Program-made: the position numbers and the translations under genes | NCBI RefSeq assembly: GCF_016735585.2 | Contig: NZ_JAERSE020000002.1 | Span: 310,001-374,000 of the forward strand | DNA length: 64,000 nt | Reading direction: 5' to 3' | Origin: Chryseobacterium tagetis | GTDB lineage: Bacteria; Bacteroidota; Bacteroidia; Flavobacteriales; Weeksellaceae | Notes under the pieces: model-generated | Told to the model about the DNA's origin: nothing | Seen by the model: the letters and a program-made list of their open reading frames with translations, nothing else | The model's database searches: none | Shown: positions 34,532 to 43,410 of the stretch, piece after piece | Layout of the letters: the number at the start of each line of letters is the position of its first letter | Position numbering within the stretch: the first letter of the stretch is position 1

Positions 34532-34909
34532 TTATCTTGATAAAGTCGGAACATTTTGAGGCGTTCCGGTTTTCTTCAATTTATCTTTTATGTATTTGTC
34601 TGCCTTCGGATCTTTTTCCAATAAGATTTTCTGAGCATCTTCAGTAATTCCCTGCATCTTCTGTTTCACCACATAATACTTGAAACTTTCTACAAAATCT
34701 TCTGATTTTACATTGTGAGTTTTAAGAACATATCTTGTTCCCGCTTCCAGATTGGTATTCGGATACATATAAGTCGCCTGATCATTAATCGCTAAATCCG
34801 CGATAATTTCTGCCATCTGATCTTTTGGAAGAAGATTTTTAGGCTTATCAATATAATCCTGACATGAAAAAAGCCCCAATAAAATAAAAATGAAGATTAT
34901 TTTTTTCAT
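34532..34909 (-). CDS. DUF4296 family lipoprotein
   Basis: 125 residues from MKKIIFIFILLGLFSC, a lipoprotein signal with Cys16. The following LLPKDQMAEIIADLAINDQA is the DUF4296 signature, and the rest is Lys-rich and helical. The function is unknown and it is expected in the outer- or inner-membrane periplasmic leaflet. The ATG at 34909 overlaps the stop of the upstream GT2 gene in an ATGA arrangement (34906-34909), which decides this start over one eight codons earlier. Confidence 0.85.
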   Translation of the reverse strand: MKKIIFIFILLGLFSCQDYIDKPKNLLPKDQMAEIIADLAINDQATYMYPNTNLEAGTRYVLKTHNVKSEDFVESFKYYVVKQKMQGITEDAQKILLEKDPKADKYIKDKLKKTGTPQNVPTLSR

Positions 34910-35622
34910 AGCCTGCCGATGATTGATTTCCATTTTAAATTTAAAACACCAAAAACCGCTTCATGAATAATTCCTCCGTTCATTTTACTTTCTCCCAAAA
35001 TTCTGTTGGTAAAAATAATAGGTACTTCTACAATTTTGAATCCTTTTTTGAAAGTTCGGAATTTCATTTCAATCTGAAATCCGTATCCTTTTAATTTTAC
35101 ATTATCCAGTCCTATTTCTTCCAGTACTTTTCTTGAAAAACAAACAAATCCTGCTGTTGTATCGTGAATGGAAAGCCCCAGTACAAATCTCACATATTTT
35201 GAAGCGAAATAAGAAAGTAATACTCTTCCCATTGGCCAGTTCACCACATTTACCCCTTTAGAATATCTGGAACCGATGGCCATATCTGCATTTAGACAGG
35301 CTTCAAAAAGTTTTGGTAAGTCATTGGGATTGTGAGAAAAATCAGCATCCATTTCGAAAATATAGTCATAATTATTTTCTATAGCCCATTTAAATCCGTG
35401 AATATAAGCTTTCCCTAAACCGTCTTTTACCTTTCTGATCGACAGGTGAAGATGGTGTGGAAACCTTTTTTGTAAGTCTTTTACAATTTCTGCCGTTCCA
35501 TCAGGAGATGAATCATCCACAACCAAAATATGAAAGTCATCTTCCAATGCAAAAACCGCGGAAATAATATTTTCAATATTTTCCTTTTCGTTATAAGTTG
35601 GAATTATGACCAGTTTTTTCAT
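34906..35622 (-). CDS. family 2 glycosyltransferase, polyprenol-phosphate mannose/glucose synthase type
   Basis: 238 residues from MKKLVIIPTYNEKENI. GT-A fold enzyme of the Dpm1 type: nucleotide-binding IPTYNEKENIENII, DDSSPDGTAE, the DxD-like EMDADFSHNP and GSRYSKGVNVVNWP. There is no C-terminal membrane helix, so it is a soluble or peripheral Dpm1-like enzyme moving a sugar from a nucleotide donor to polyprenyl phosphate. The donor sugar is not determined. A longer reading from 35667 is rejected because a -7 promoter element lies at 35639-35632. Confidence 0.88.
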   Translation of the reverse strand: MKKLVIIPTYNEKENIENIISAVFALEDDFHILVVDDSSPDGTAEIVKDLQKRFPHHLHLSIRKVKDGLGKAYIHGFKWAIENNYDYIFEMDADFSHNPNDLPKLFEACLNADMAIGSRYSKGVNVVNWPMGRVLLSYFASKYVRFVLGLSIHDTTAGFVCFSRKVLEEIGLDNVKLKGYGFQIEMKFRTFKKGFKIVEVPIIFTNRILGESKMNGGIIHEAVFGVLNLKWKSIIGRL

Positions 35623-35631
35623 TTCAGTTTG

Positions 35632-35639
35632 CAAAGATA
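35632..35639 (-). promoter_or_regulatory. -7 element of the GT2-DUF4296-tgt-LptF/G operon
   Basis: The minus strand reads TATCTTTG, nine bases upstream of the ATG at 35622. Confidence 0.45.
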
Positions 35640-35676
35640 GTTTATTTAACCTTTTTATTTTATACAAAATAATCTA

Positions 35677-35684
35677 TAATTTTG
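35677..35684 (+). promoter_or_regulatory. -7 element of the DUF4271 gene
   Basis: TAATTTTG matches TAnnTTTG. It places the start of transcription near 35689, downstream of the ATG at 35606, and so indicates a later, non-ATG start for the DUF4271 protein. Confidence 0.45.
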
Positions 35685-35698
35685 CAAAAAACATTCCG

Positions 35699-36367
35699 TT
35701 GTTATTATCACAAAATTTCATAAACCATGTAAGAATACCTGAAAACAATGATTGGGTAATTTTTATATTGATAGGCTGCATCTTTTTATTTATTTTTATG
35801 ATGAATATCATAGAGAGGGACGCTAATCTAAAGGATTTCCTGCTTCAAAAATATTTTGATGCAAGTAACAATTTACCCAGCTGGATTATTACTTCATGTG
35901 TGACCGCTCTTACCTTGTCTGTTTTAGCATCTCAATATATTCCTGTTATTCCAAAGTTTGTGGCAGATCTTCAGATTTTAGGATATCAGCTCAATAAATT
36001 CGGTTTCACTTTTATTACCATCATCCTTTTTTATGCCACAAAATCTATTTTAGGCTTTTTATTTTACCAAAGTATCGGCGATGGAAAAAAATGGTCGGTT
36101 TTCTATTTTACCGCCACAAAATTTTACTTTGTTTTATCATTTTTACTTATAATTCTCTGTGTCACCCACTATTATTTCCCGATAGACAGAAATAAATCTT
36201 TTTTATATTATTTATACTTCTTTTGTTTTGTATTTATTTTTAAGGTTTTTTTCTATTTATTTCACAGAAACAACGTTTTGCCAGAAAAATGGTATTATAA
36301 ATTTTTGTATATTTGCACCCTCCAAATCGCACCAATATTATTGCTTTGGAAGGTATTATTTTTATAA
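35699..36367 (+). CDS. DUF4271 family membrane protein (probable TTG start)
   Basis: About 222 residues with six hydrophobic segments and the family-like opening IPENNDWVIFILIGCIFLF. It is an inner-membrane protein of unknown function found in Bacteroidota, commonly next to hemD, as here. No ATG lies between the inferred transcription start (about 35689) and the conserved N-terminus. TTG at 35699 (or ATT at 35693) is the likely initiator, so the exact start is uncertain. An ATG at 35606 reads in frame but lies upstream of the -7 element and inside the opposite GT2 gene. Confidence 0.75.
   Translation: MLLSQNFINHVRIPENNDWVIFILIGCIFLFIFMMNIIERDANLKDFLLQKYFDASNNLPSWIITSCVTALTLSVLASQYIPVIPKFVADLQILGYQLNKFGFTFITIILFYATKSILGFLFYQSIGDGKKWSVFYFTATKFYFVLSFLLIILCVTHYYFPIDRNKSFLYYLYFFCFVFIFKVFFYLFHRNNVLPEKWYYKFLYICTLQIAPILLLWKVLFL
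36308..36315 (+). promoter_or_regulatory. -7 element upstream of hemD
   Basis: TATATTTG lies inside the end of the DUF4271 gene, 60 bases ahead of the hemD ATG. It could provide separate hemD transcription. Confidence 0.4.
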
Positions 36368-36375
36368 AACAGTCA

Positions 36376-37119
36376 ATGATGAGAATAAAGTCTATATTGG
36401 TTTCACAACCTGCGCCTAGTGAATCTTCTCCATACCTGGATATCGCGAAGAAGGAAAAAATAAAAATAGATTTCCGCCCTTTCATCCACGTTGAAGGAGT
36501 TGACAACAAAGAACTAAGAACACAGAAGATAGATCTAACGCAATATACTGGTATTATTTTTACCAGTAAGAATGCGATAGACCACTATTTCAGACTTGCT
36601 GAAGAGCTTCGTTTTTCGGTACCGGATACAATGAGATATATCTGCCAGTCTGAAGCGATTGCCAACTATCTTCAAAAACATATTGTTTATAGAAAAAGAA
36701 AAATCAGCTTCGGGGAGAAAAACTTCTCGGATCTTGCTCCTCTTTTCAAAAAATTTCCTTCAGAAAAATATTTGTTACCATCTTCGGATGTGTTGAGTCC
36801 GGATATTGTAAAGACATTAGATACAGCAAATATAGACTGGACAAGAGCAATCATGTACAGAACGGTTTGCAGTGATCTTACAGATATCAACATTAAGGAT
36901 TATGAAATGTTGATCTTCTTTAGCCCACAAGGAATCAAATCTTTACAACAGAACTTCCCGGATTTTAAACAAGATGAAACCAAAATCGGGGTATTTGGAA
37001 ATACAACATTAGCAGCAGCAGAAGAAGCAGGATTGAAAGTAGATCTAATGGCTCCTACTAAAGAAACTCCTTCCATGACTATGGCATTGGAAAAATATAT
37101 TAAAGCTCTTCACAAGTAG
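36376..37119 (+). CDS. hemD: uroporphyrinogen-III synthase
   Basis: 247 residues. Cyclises hydroxymethylbilane to uroporphyrinogen III for haem. The HemD family is weakly conserved; the two-domain pattern is visible in ILVSQPAPSES, GIIFTSKNAIDHYF (first half), then YLLPSSDVLSPDI, YEMLIFFSPQGIKSLQQNF and GVFGNTTLAAAEEAGL. The start MMRIKSILVSQ gives the first beta strand at the expected place; the second Met at 36379 is equally possible. It lies eight bases after the DUF4271 gene. A terminator follows. Confidence 0.88.
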   Translation: MMRIKSILVSQPAPSESSPYLDIAKKEKIKIDFRPFIHVEGVDNKELRTQKIDLTQYTGIIFTSKNAIDHYFRLAEELRFSVPDTMRYICQSEAIANYLQKHIVYRKRKISFGEKNFSDLAPLFKKFPSEKYLLPSSDVLSPDIVKTLDTANIDWTRAIMYRTVCSDLTDINIKDYEMLIFFSPQGIKSLQQNFPDFKQDETKIGVFGNTTLAAAEEAGLKVDLMAPTKETPSMTMALEKYIKALHK

Positions 37120-37141
37120 TTTTTAATATCGAAAATAATCG

Positions 37142-37177
37142 GCCGTCTTTTCATAAAAGGAAAGATGGCTTTTTTTT
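37142..37177 (+). terminator. terminator of hemD
   Basis: 9-bp stem with one G-U pair (37142-37150 with 37161-37169), 10-base loop and a long T-run. Confidence 0.8.
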
Positions 37178-37180
37178 AAT

Positions 37181-37188
37181 TACATTTG
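37181..37188 (+). promoter_or_regulatory. -7 element of the S9 peptidase gene
   Basis: TACATTTG matches TAnnTTTG and lies 17 bases upstream of the ATG at 37206. Confidence 0.45.
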
Positions 37189-37205
37189 AACAAGAATTAA
37201 CATTA

Positions 37206-39257
37206 ATGGAAGCTCCACAGGCAAAAAAAATAGAAAAAACACTCGAAATACACGGAGATAAAAGGATTGACAACTATTTCTGGCTTAATGAAAGAGAAAA
37301 TCCCGAGGTCATAAAATATCTGGAAGAAGAAAACGCATATGCAGATTTTATGATGAAAGATACTGAAAAGCTGCAGGAAGATCTTTTTGAAGAAATGAAA
37401 GCCCGTTATAAAAAAGATGATGAATCTCTCCCTTATTTTTTCAATGAATATTGGTACATTGTTCGTTATGAAGAAGGAAAAGAATATCCTATTTTTTGCA
37501 GAAAATATAAAAGTTTAGACAACGAAGAAGAAATCATTCTTGACGTTAATATTTTAGCAGAAGGTGAAAGCTATTTCGAAGTAGGAAGCGTCGCTGTTTC
37601 CCCAAATAACAAGCTTACTTCTTTTTCTACAGATAATGTGAGCCGTAGAATTTATTCGATCAACTTTAAAGATTTAACAACAGGAGAAATTCTTGCTGAT
37701 AAAATTCCGAATACAACCGGAAAGGCAGTTTGGGCAAATGATAACGAACACGTTTTTTACACCAGAAAAGATGACAGCTTACGTGCATTTCAGGTATACA
37801 GACACAAACTAGGAACTGACACTTCAGAGGACGTATTGATCTTCCATGAAAAGGATGATACTTTTGATGTCAATGTTTTTAAAACAAAATCTTTAGAATA
37901 CATTTTCATCGCAAGTTCAAGTACGATTTCTGATGAGCACAGATTTATTCCGTCTGACAATGTTTTTGCAGACTGGATCATCATTCAACCACGAATTGAT
38001 GATTTGGAATATTCTGTAGAACACTACGAAGATGAGTTCTATATCATCACCAATGCAGACGATGCGACCAATTTCAAAATTGTAAAAACAAAAATTGATA
38101 ATTGCGGAATGGAAAACTGGATAGATGTTATTCCTCACCGTGAAAAAGTTTTATTGGAAGGTTTTGAAATCTTTAAAAACTACTTGGTTCTTGAAGAAAG
38201 AGAAGAAGGACTATTACAAATAAAGATTATTGACGAAAAAACGCAGGAGTCTCATTATTTACCTTTCTCTGATCCTACTTACACTGCTTATATCGGCATT
38301 AATCTGGAATTTGACACAGAAGTTTTACGCTACGGCTATACATCACTTATACAACCTGGTTCCACGTATGAATATAACATGAAAGAAAAAACCACCAAGC
38401 TCCTGAAACAACAGGAAGTTTTGGGCGGAAAATTCTTTGCTGAGAATTATATTTCTGAGAGAATCTGGGCAGAATCAAGAGATGGAGAAGCAAAAGTTCC
38501 GATTTCTTTGGTTTATCATAAAGACACCAAAAAATCTGCGGATACTCCCCTGCTTTTATACGGTTACGGAAGCTACGGCCATACTGTTGATGCGAGCTTC
38601 TCCAATGTAAGATTATCGATTTTGGACAGAGGGTTTATCTATGCAATTGCACACATAAGAGGTGGAGAATATTTAGGAAGAGAATGGTATGAGGACGGAA
38701 AAATGCTCTTTAAGAAAAATACATTCTTCGACTTTATTGATGCAGGAAAATTTTTAATTCAAGAAAATTACACCTCATCAAAGCATTTATACGCAATGGG
38801 AGGTAGTGCAGGAGGATTATTGGTAGGAGCAGTTGTAAACTATGAGCCCAATTTATTCAACGGAATTGTAGCACAGGTTCCTTTCGTGGATGTAGTTTCG
38901 ACGATGCTGGATGAAACTATTCCTTTAACAACGGGAGAATACGACGAATGGGGAAATCCTAATGATGAAGAATATTATCATTACATGAAATCCTACTCTC
39001 CTTATGACAATGTAGAAGCGAAAGAATATCCAAATATGCTCATCACAACCGGACTGCATGATTCTCAGGTTCAATACTGGGAGCCGGCAAAATGGGCAGC
39101 AAAATTAAGAGAATTAAAAACGGATAATAATCTTTTGGTTTTCAAAACCGATATGAGTGCAGGACACGGAGGAGCAAGCGGAAGATTTGAATCATTAAAA
39201 GAAGATGCACTGGAATATGCGTTTTTATTAAAATTAGAAGACAAAAAGGATGATTAA
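37206..39257 (+). CDS. S9 family peptidase, oligopeptidase B type
   Basis: 683 residues without a signal peptide, so probably cytoplasmic. The N-terminal half is a beta-propeller starting with the family opening IDNYFWLNERENPEVIKYLEEEN. The C-terminal alpha/beta-hydrolase domain has the nucleophile Ser534 in MGGSAGGLLVGA, an acidic residue near TTGLHDSQVQYWEP, and the His in AGHGGASGRFE. It cleaves short peptides, with oligopeptidase B preferring basic residues. The small following gene overlaps its end by eight bases. Confidence 0.92.
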   Translation: MEAPQAKKIEKTLEIHGDKRIDNYFWLNERENPEVIKYLEEENAYADFMMKDTEKLQEDLFEEMKARYKKDDESLPYFFNEYWYIVRYEEGKEYPIFCRKYKSLDNEEEIILDVNILAEGESYFEVGSVAVSPNNKLTSFSTDNVSRRIYSINFKDLTTGEILADKIPNTTGKAVWANDNEHVFYTRKDDSLRAFQVYRHKLGTDTSEDVLIFHEKDDTFDVNVFKTKSLEYIFIASSSTISDEHRFIPSDNVFADWIIIQPRIDDLEYSVEHYEDEFYIITNADDATNFKIVKTKIDNCGMENWIDVIPHREKVLLEGFEIFKNYLVLEEREEGLLQIKIIDEKTQESHYLPFSDPTYTAYIGINLEFDTEVLRYGYTSLIQPGSTYEYNMKEKTTKLLKQQEVLGGKFFAENYISERIWAESRDGEAKVPISLVYHKDTKKSADTPLLLYGYGSYGHTVDASFSNVRLSILDRGFIYAIAHIRGGEYLGREWYEDGKMLFKKNTFFDFIDAGKFLIQENYTSSKHLYAMGGSAGGLLVGAVVNYEPNLFNGIVAQVPFVDVVSTMLDETIPLTTGEYDEWGNPNDEEYYHYMKSYSPYDNVEAKEYPNMLITTGLHDSQVQYWEPAKWAAKLRELKTDNNLLVFKTDMSAGHGGASGRFESLKEDALEYAFLLKLEDKKDD

Positions 39258-39594
39258 CGAAGCAGAATACTGGCAAAAAATAGAGCAATTTTTCATTGAA
39301 AATTTCGATACTGAAAAAAATGCTCCGATTGAAACCTATTTGTTTTTAATCGGACTTCAGGAATTGGGAAGTGGCCAGCAAAAATATACGAAAGATGATA
39401 AGGTAAATTTAATTCATATTGCCGTTTGCAGATTATTGGAACCTTTCGGATATTATAAATTTTCACATTATGACGATGATGGATATCCTCATTTTGCGGA
39501 ACTGGAACAACTTCCGGAATTAAAACCGAATGAACAGCAGATCCTGATGAAAAAAGCAATTATTCAGTATTTTCAGGATGAAGAATTGTTATAA
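39250..39594 (+). CDS. conserved hypothetical small soluble protein
   Basis: 114 residues, acidic and helical, with no signal peptide or membrane segment. I do not recognise a family. Visible features are ETYLFLIGLQELGSG near residue 30, NLIHIAVCRLLEPFGYYKF and a C-terminal LKPNEQQILMKKAIIQYF. The ATG lies inside the last codons of the S9 peptidase gene (8-base overlap), which suggests translational coupling. A strong terminator follows within five bases. Confidence 0.75.
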   Translation: MINEAEYWQKIEQFFIENFDTEKNAPIETYLFLIGLQELGSGQQKYTKDDKVNLIHIAVCRLLEPFGYYKFSHYDDDGYPHFAELEQLPELKPNEQQILMKKAIIQYFQDEELL

Positions 39595-39598
39595 AACA

Positions 39599-39630
39599 AA
39601 AGCTTGGAAAAATTTCCAAGCTTTTTTATT
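39599..39630. terminator. bidirectional terminator between convergent genes
   Basis: Perfect 12-bp stem (39599-39610 with 39613-39624, minimal loop) with a T-run on one side and an A-run on the other. It serves the 39250 gene and the convergent SRPBCC gene. Confidence 0.85.
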
Positions 39631-39653
39631 TTTATAAACATTAAATTTTCAAA

Positions 39654-40139
39654 TTAGACAAGAATATCTTCCAATTGATTGAGTCCTGTTTTAAAGCCTT
39701 CTTCAAAACCCATTTCCAGCAACTGCTTTAAAGCTTCCTGTGATTGAAGGTGAATATTGATAGTTACTTTAGTTCCCTCTTCCACTCCTGTAAAGCCAAG
39801 CAGCCACTTTGCCTGTGGAAAATCTTCATTTATCTTTCCGTTTTCATCACAAAATGCATCTATGCCGTCAAAGCTTCTATGTTCTGTAATTTCTCCGTAT
39901 TTCAACAAAGAATAATGCCTTTCTCCTTGTGGACCCACCATTGAATACAGCCAGATTCCATCCTTTTTAAAATCCTGTTCTTTGGTTTCACATTTCCAAG
40001 GCTTTGGAGCCCACCACAGATCCAACAATGCGGATTGGGTAAAATAATCCCACACTTTTGATACTTCCGATTTGTAAATTTTCATCACATACACAGAATT
40101 TGAATCAAAATCTTCATTAAAAGTGATCATAGATTTCAT
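39654..40139 (-). CDS. SRPBCC (AHSA1-like) domain protein
   Basis: 161 residues of the START/Bet v1-like fold. VMKIYKSEVSKVWDYFTQSALLDLWWAPKPW is the typical N-terminal helix-loop (in two blocks), with FTGVEEGTKVTINIHL in the middle and a C-terminal helix MGFEEGFKTGLNQLEDIL. Such proteins bind hydrophobic ligands or stimulate Hsp90-type ATPases; no partner is evident here. A second Met (residue 4) could be the start. Monocistronic. Confidence 0.85.
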   Translation of the reverse strand: MKSMITFNEDFDSNSVYVMKIYKSEVSKVWDYFTQSALLDLWWAPKPWKCETKEQDFKKDGIWLYSMVGPQGERHYSLLKYGEITEHRSFDGIDAFCDENGKINEDFPQAKWLLGFTGVEEGTKVTINIHLQSQEALKQLLEMGFEEGFKTGLNQLEDILV

Positions 40140-40344
40140 ATGAGTATTTTGGTTGAAACAAAGCTAACTTTTTATTTTCAGGAAGAAACCATTTCTATAA
40201 AAATGATTAAATATTTATAAATAAATGTTAAAAAACACTCTTTTAAGAAAAATTATACAATTTTTTGGCTCGTATTTTGTTTATCAAATCTTAAAATGAT
40301 TAATTTTAACATTCACAATTATAAAAAACTATTAAAATCAAATA

Positions 40345-41892
40345 ATGAATAACAAATTCATCCCAATAATTTCAGTGTTTATGACGATTTCACTGATCGT
40401 TTTTGTCACACTCCAATTTTATTGGCTGAAAGGTTATTACGGAGCTTTGGAACAGGAATTCACCAACAAAGTGTATTCCGCTCTGGAAAGTACCTCAAAA
40501 ACTATTGGCGAAATTGAAGTTGAAAAATATCTGAATGAAGATTTTAAAGATTTCAGAAAAAATATTTTAGCCAACAGTGAGCAACCTTCTTTAACAACGA
40601 TACAGCAAACAGAAGATTCCGGAACACAAAGACAGATCATCTATTCTAAAAATATTATCGAGAAAACCCAGCTTCCTATTTCCCAAAAAGGCGACTCAAT
40701 AAAGCTTACCACTTTATATACAGATGAAGCGGCATATAAGCTAAAAAGGGATACTACCAATCGGGAACCTCTTACCGCAGATATCAATCAGGACATTGAA
40801 ACGGGCGACTATTCTATGAAGGAATACGTCAAAGTATATGGCAACAACCTTCCGATCACCAAAAGAGTCGATCAGAAAATTTTAGATTCTGTTATCACTA
40901 AAGAACTTAAAATAAGAGGGATCACTGCTACTTTTGGATATGGTATTACCGACAAAAACAATAAGCTTACCAGTGTTGCCAACAAAATATATAAAGAGAA
41001 AAAAGACAATAATTTTTACAACTACCCTCTCTTTACGGATAAAAAAGATCGTACCATCTATGGCTTAACCTTAGTTTTTCCGAAAAAGGAATACTCTTTA
41101 GCCATGAACAACTGGCCGATGCTTTTAGGAACTTTTCTTTCATTATTAACGATTTTAGGAATTTATATTATTTCCATTAATTATATGATGAGGCAGAAAA
41201 AGATGGCAGAAGTGAAGACGGACTTCATCAACAATATGTCTCATGAGTTTAAAACTCCGCTGGCAACAATTTCTGTAGCGACAGATTCTCTCGCAAATGA
41301 TAAAATTGCCACCAATCCTGACAAGGTCAAATATTACTCAGAATTAATAAAACAGGAAAATCTGAGGATGAAAAAGCAGGTGGAAAACGTATTGAACATG
41401 TCGAAGCTTGAACGTAATGAAGTAAAATTATTCTTAAAGGAAACCAATGTAAGAGAACTGATCAAAAGGACAACTGAGTCTTTTAATCTGATTGTTCAAC
41501 AGAGAAAAGGAACACTTAATCAGGAATTCAATGCCACTAATTATACTTTTAAAATAGATGAATTCCACATTTCCAATATGCTGGTGAATCTTTTGGACAA
41601 TGCCAATAAATATTCGCCGGACACACCTGAAATCACGATTAAAACAAGAAATGAAGGTCATTTTTATGTCATAGAAGTTTCAGATAAAGGAATGGGAATG
41701 GAAACCCAGAACAAAACGAAAATTTTCGAAAAATTCTTCAGAGAAGAGACCGGAAATATTCATAATGTGAAAGGACAAGGGTTGGGATTGTCTTATGTAA
41801 AGAAAATTGTAGAACTACATAAAGGACAGATCATTGTAGACTCTCACAAAGGAAGCGGAAGTATATTCACAATCAAACTTCCAATGAGCTAA
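40345..41892 (+). CDS. sensor histidine kinase (RprX-like)
   Basis: 515 residues. Two membrane helices (about 7-27 and 255-280) enclose a periplasmic sensor domain of about 225 residues with no recognised fold. The kinase part has H300 in NNMSHEFKTPL, the N box NLLDNANKYSP, G1 VSDKGMGM and G2 GQGLGLSYV. No HAMP domain is apparent between helix and H box. The N-terminus resembles RprX of Bacteroides. A cognate response regulator follows 108 bases downstream; the downstream metal genes are a possible but unproven target. Confidence 0.92.
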   Translation: MNNKFIPIISVFMTISLIVFVTLQFYWLKGYYGALEQEFTNKVYSALESTSKTIGEIEVEKYLNEDFKDFRKNILANSEQPSLTTIQQTEDSGTQRQIIYSKNIIEKTQLPISQKGDSIKLTTLYTDEAAYKLKRDTTNREPLTADINQDIETGDYSMKEYVKVYGNNLPITKRVDQKILDSVITKELKIRGITATFGYGITDKNNKLTSVANKIYKEKKDNNFYNYPLFTDKKDRTIYGLTLVFPKKEYSLAMNNWPMLLGTFLSLLTILGIYIISINYMMRQKKMAEVKTDFINNMSHEFKTPLATISVATDSLANDKIATNPDKVKYYSELIKQENLRMKKQVENVLNMSKLERNEVKLFLKETNVRELIKRTTESFNLIVQQRKGTLNQEFNATNYTFKIDEFHISNMLVNLLDNANKYSPDTPEITIKTRNEGHFYVIEVSDKGMGMETQNKTKIFEKFFREETGNIHNVKGQGLGLSYVKKIVELHKGQIIVDSHKGSGSIFTIKLPMS

Positions 41893-42000
41893 AAAATGAA
41901 AAGATTTAATAAAATATATTAAACCAAATAAACAAATTATAAGAAGAGAAGAGTGACCCGGTTCATTCTTAAGTGTTAATTTTTTAATTAATTTAAAATT

Positions 42001-42687
42001 ATGAGCAACAGAATATTATTAGTAGAGGACGATCAGAGTTTTGGGGCAGTGTTGAAGGATTATTTGACAATAAATAATTTCGAAGTTACTCTTGCCACAG
42101 ATGGAGAACAAGGCTTGAAAGAATTTACAGAAAACGAATTCGACATCTGTATTTTTGACGTGATGATGCCTAAAAAAGACGGTTTTTCATTGGCTGAAGA
42201 CGTTAAAAAAATAGATAAAAATACCCCTATCATTTTCTTGACTGCAAGAAATATGAGAGAAGATATTTTAAAAGGATACCAATTGGGAGCAGATGATTAC
42301 ATTACAAAACCTTTTGATACCGAACTTCTTTTATATAAAATCAAAGCAATTCTTCAAAGAAGTTCCACTTTAGAGAACGAAGAGCAGGAGCAGTTTAAGA
42401 TCAGTAATATCTTCTTTGATTCTATGCTGAGACAGCTAAGAGTTGGAGATAACGAATACAAATTGTCACCAAAAGAAAATGAATTGCTGAAACTTCTTTG
42501 CCTTCACAGAAACGATTTCATGCCAAGAGATCTTGCTTTAAGAAAGATCTGGAAGAAAGAGAACTACTTCACCGCAAGAAGTATGGACGTTTACATTGCA
42601 AAACTTCGTAAACTTTTAAAAGATGACGAAGGATTGGAAATTATCAACGTACACGGTGAAGGGTTTAGACTTTTGGTAAAAAACTAG
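42001..42687 (+). CDS. OmpR/PhoB-family response regulator (RprY-like)
   Basis: 228 residues. The receiver domain has the acidic pair in LLVEDDQSFG, the phosphorylation site Asp53 in CIFDVMMPKKDG, the Thr in IFLTARN and the Lys in ITKPFD. The C-terminal winged helix (about 130-228) ends INVHGEGFRLLVKN. The opening LVEDDQSFGAVLKDYL is that of RprY. It is paired with the preceding histidine kinase, and a strong terminator follows. Confidence 0.93.
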   Translation: MSNRILLVEDDQSFGAVLKDYLTINNFEVTLATDGEQGLKEFTENEFDICIFDVMMPKKDGFSLAEDVKKIDKNTPIIFLTARNMREDILKGYQLGADDYITKPFDTELLLYKIKAILQRSSTLENEEQEQFKISNIFFDSMLRQLRVGDNEYKLSPKENELLKLLCLHRNDFMPRDLALRKIWKKENYFTARSMDVYIAKLRKLLKDDEGLEIINVHGEGFRLLVKN

Positions 42688-42715
42688 AAGCTTTAAACAA
42701 AACAATATACGATTC

Positions 42716-42755
42716 AAATTAGCAAGACATTTCAAAATGTTTTGCTAATTTTGTT
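42716..42755 (+). terminator. terminator after the RprY-like gene
   Basis: Long imperfect hairpin (arms 42716-42732 and 42736-42752, one G-U pair) followed by T-rich sequence. Its right arm also contains TAATTTTG (42746-42753), a -7 match that could serve the lipoprotein gene at 42775. Confidence 0.7.
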
Positions 42756-42774
42756 TTAAACGACTGAATTTGAT

Positions 42775-43389
42775 ATGAGAAATTTACTTTTAGGACTTAC
42801 AGCGACAGCTTTTTTAATCATCTCTTGTAAAAAAGATGAAAGACCAACCTATATAAAAGATGAAAACAGCAATCAACCTATTTCTACGGTAAATAATGCT
42901 CCCAAAGCATCTCTAATGGCTCAAGCCGGAATTCAAACCGCTCAACCCACTCAAATGGCAACAGCTCCGGGAATGAACCCTCCTCACGGACAGCCGGGAC
43001 ACCGTTGTGACATCCCAGTTGGACAACCTTTAAGCTCTGCGCCAGCTCAAAATCCGCAGCCAGGAACTCAAAATGTTACTGTGAATACCAATCAGGGACA
43101 AACTATTCAGATTGATCCCAATTCATTAAAGCAAGTTAATAATACCAATAAACCAGTAAAAACCGCTCCAGGAATGAATCCTCCTCATGGAGAACCGAGA
43201 CACAGATGTGATATTCCTGTTGGACAACCTTTGAACAGCAAGCCTGCTTCTAATCCACAACCCGTTCAGACAATTGCCCAAAACACGCCCGCTCCAACTC
43301 CTGCACCGACAGGTCCAAAGCCAGAATTAAATCCTGCTCATGGAGAACCTTGGCATGACTGTGCTAAAAAAGTAGGAGATCCTCTTTAA
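42775..43389 (+). CDS. lipoprotein with three NPxHGxPxHxC repeats
   Basis: 204-residue lipoprotein, lipobox LIISC with Cys18. The mature part is Pro/Gln/Asn-rich linker carrying three copies of a 21-residue unit at 66-86, 133-153 and 184-204. The first two copies read GMNPPHGxPxHRCDIPVGQPL; the third is diverged (ELNPAHGEPWHDCAKKVGDPL) and ends the protein. Each copy has one Cys and two His in fixed positions, which suggests metal binding. A function is not established. The two genes after it encode Cys-rich and HMA-domain proteins, which supports a role in metal handling at the outer membrane. Confidence 0.8.
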   Translation: MRNLLLGLTATAFLIISCKKDERPTYIKDENSNQPISTVNNAPKASLMAQAGIQTAQPTQMATAPGMNPPHGQPGHRCDIPVGQPLSSAPAQNPQPGTQNVTVNTNQGQTIQIDPNSLKQVNNTNKPVKTAPGMNPPHGEPRHRCDIPVGQPLNSKPASNPQPVQTIAQNTPAPTPAPTGPKPELNPAHGEPWHDCAKKVGDPL

Positions 43390-43397
43390 TTTTTTTG

Positions 43398-43405
43398 TAA
43401 ATTTG
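43398..43405 (+). promoter_or_regulatory. -7 element of the HYC_CC_PP gene
   Basis: TAAATTTG matches TAnnTTTG. Only five bases separate it from the GTG start at 43411, implying a leaderless or nearly leaderless message if used. Confidence 0.45.
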
Positions 43406-43410
43406 CCCCA

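Noticed and set aside
35606..35698. ATG-initiated longer form of the DUF4271 protein
   Set aside because: The region overlaps the 5' end of the opposite GT2 gene and lies upstream of the -7 element at 35677, so it would not be in the transcript.
36313..36375. TTG-initiated longer form of hemD
   Set aside because: The TTG is part of the -7 element TATATTTG, and the extension is not needed for the HemD fold.
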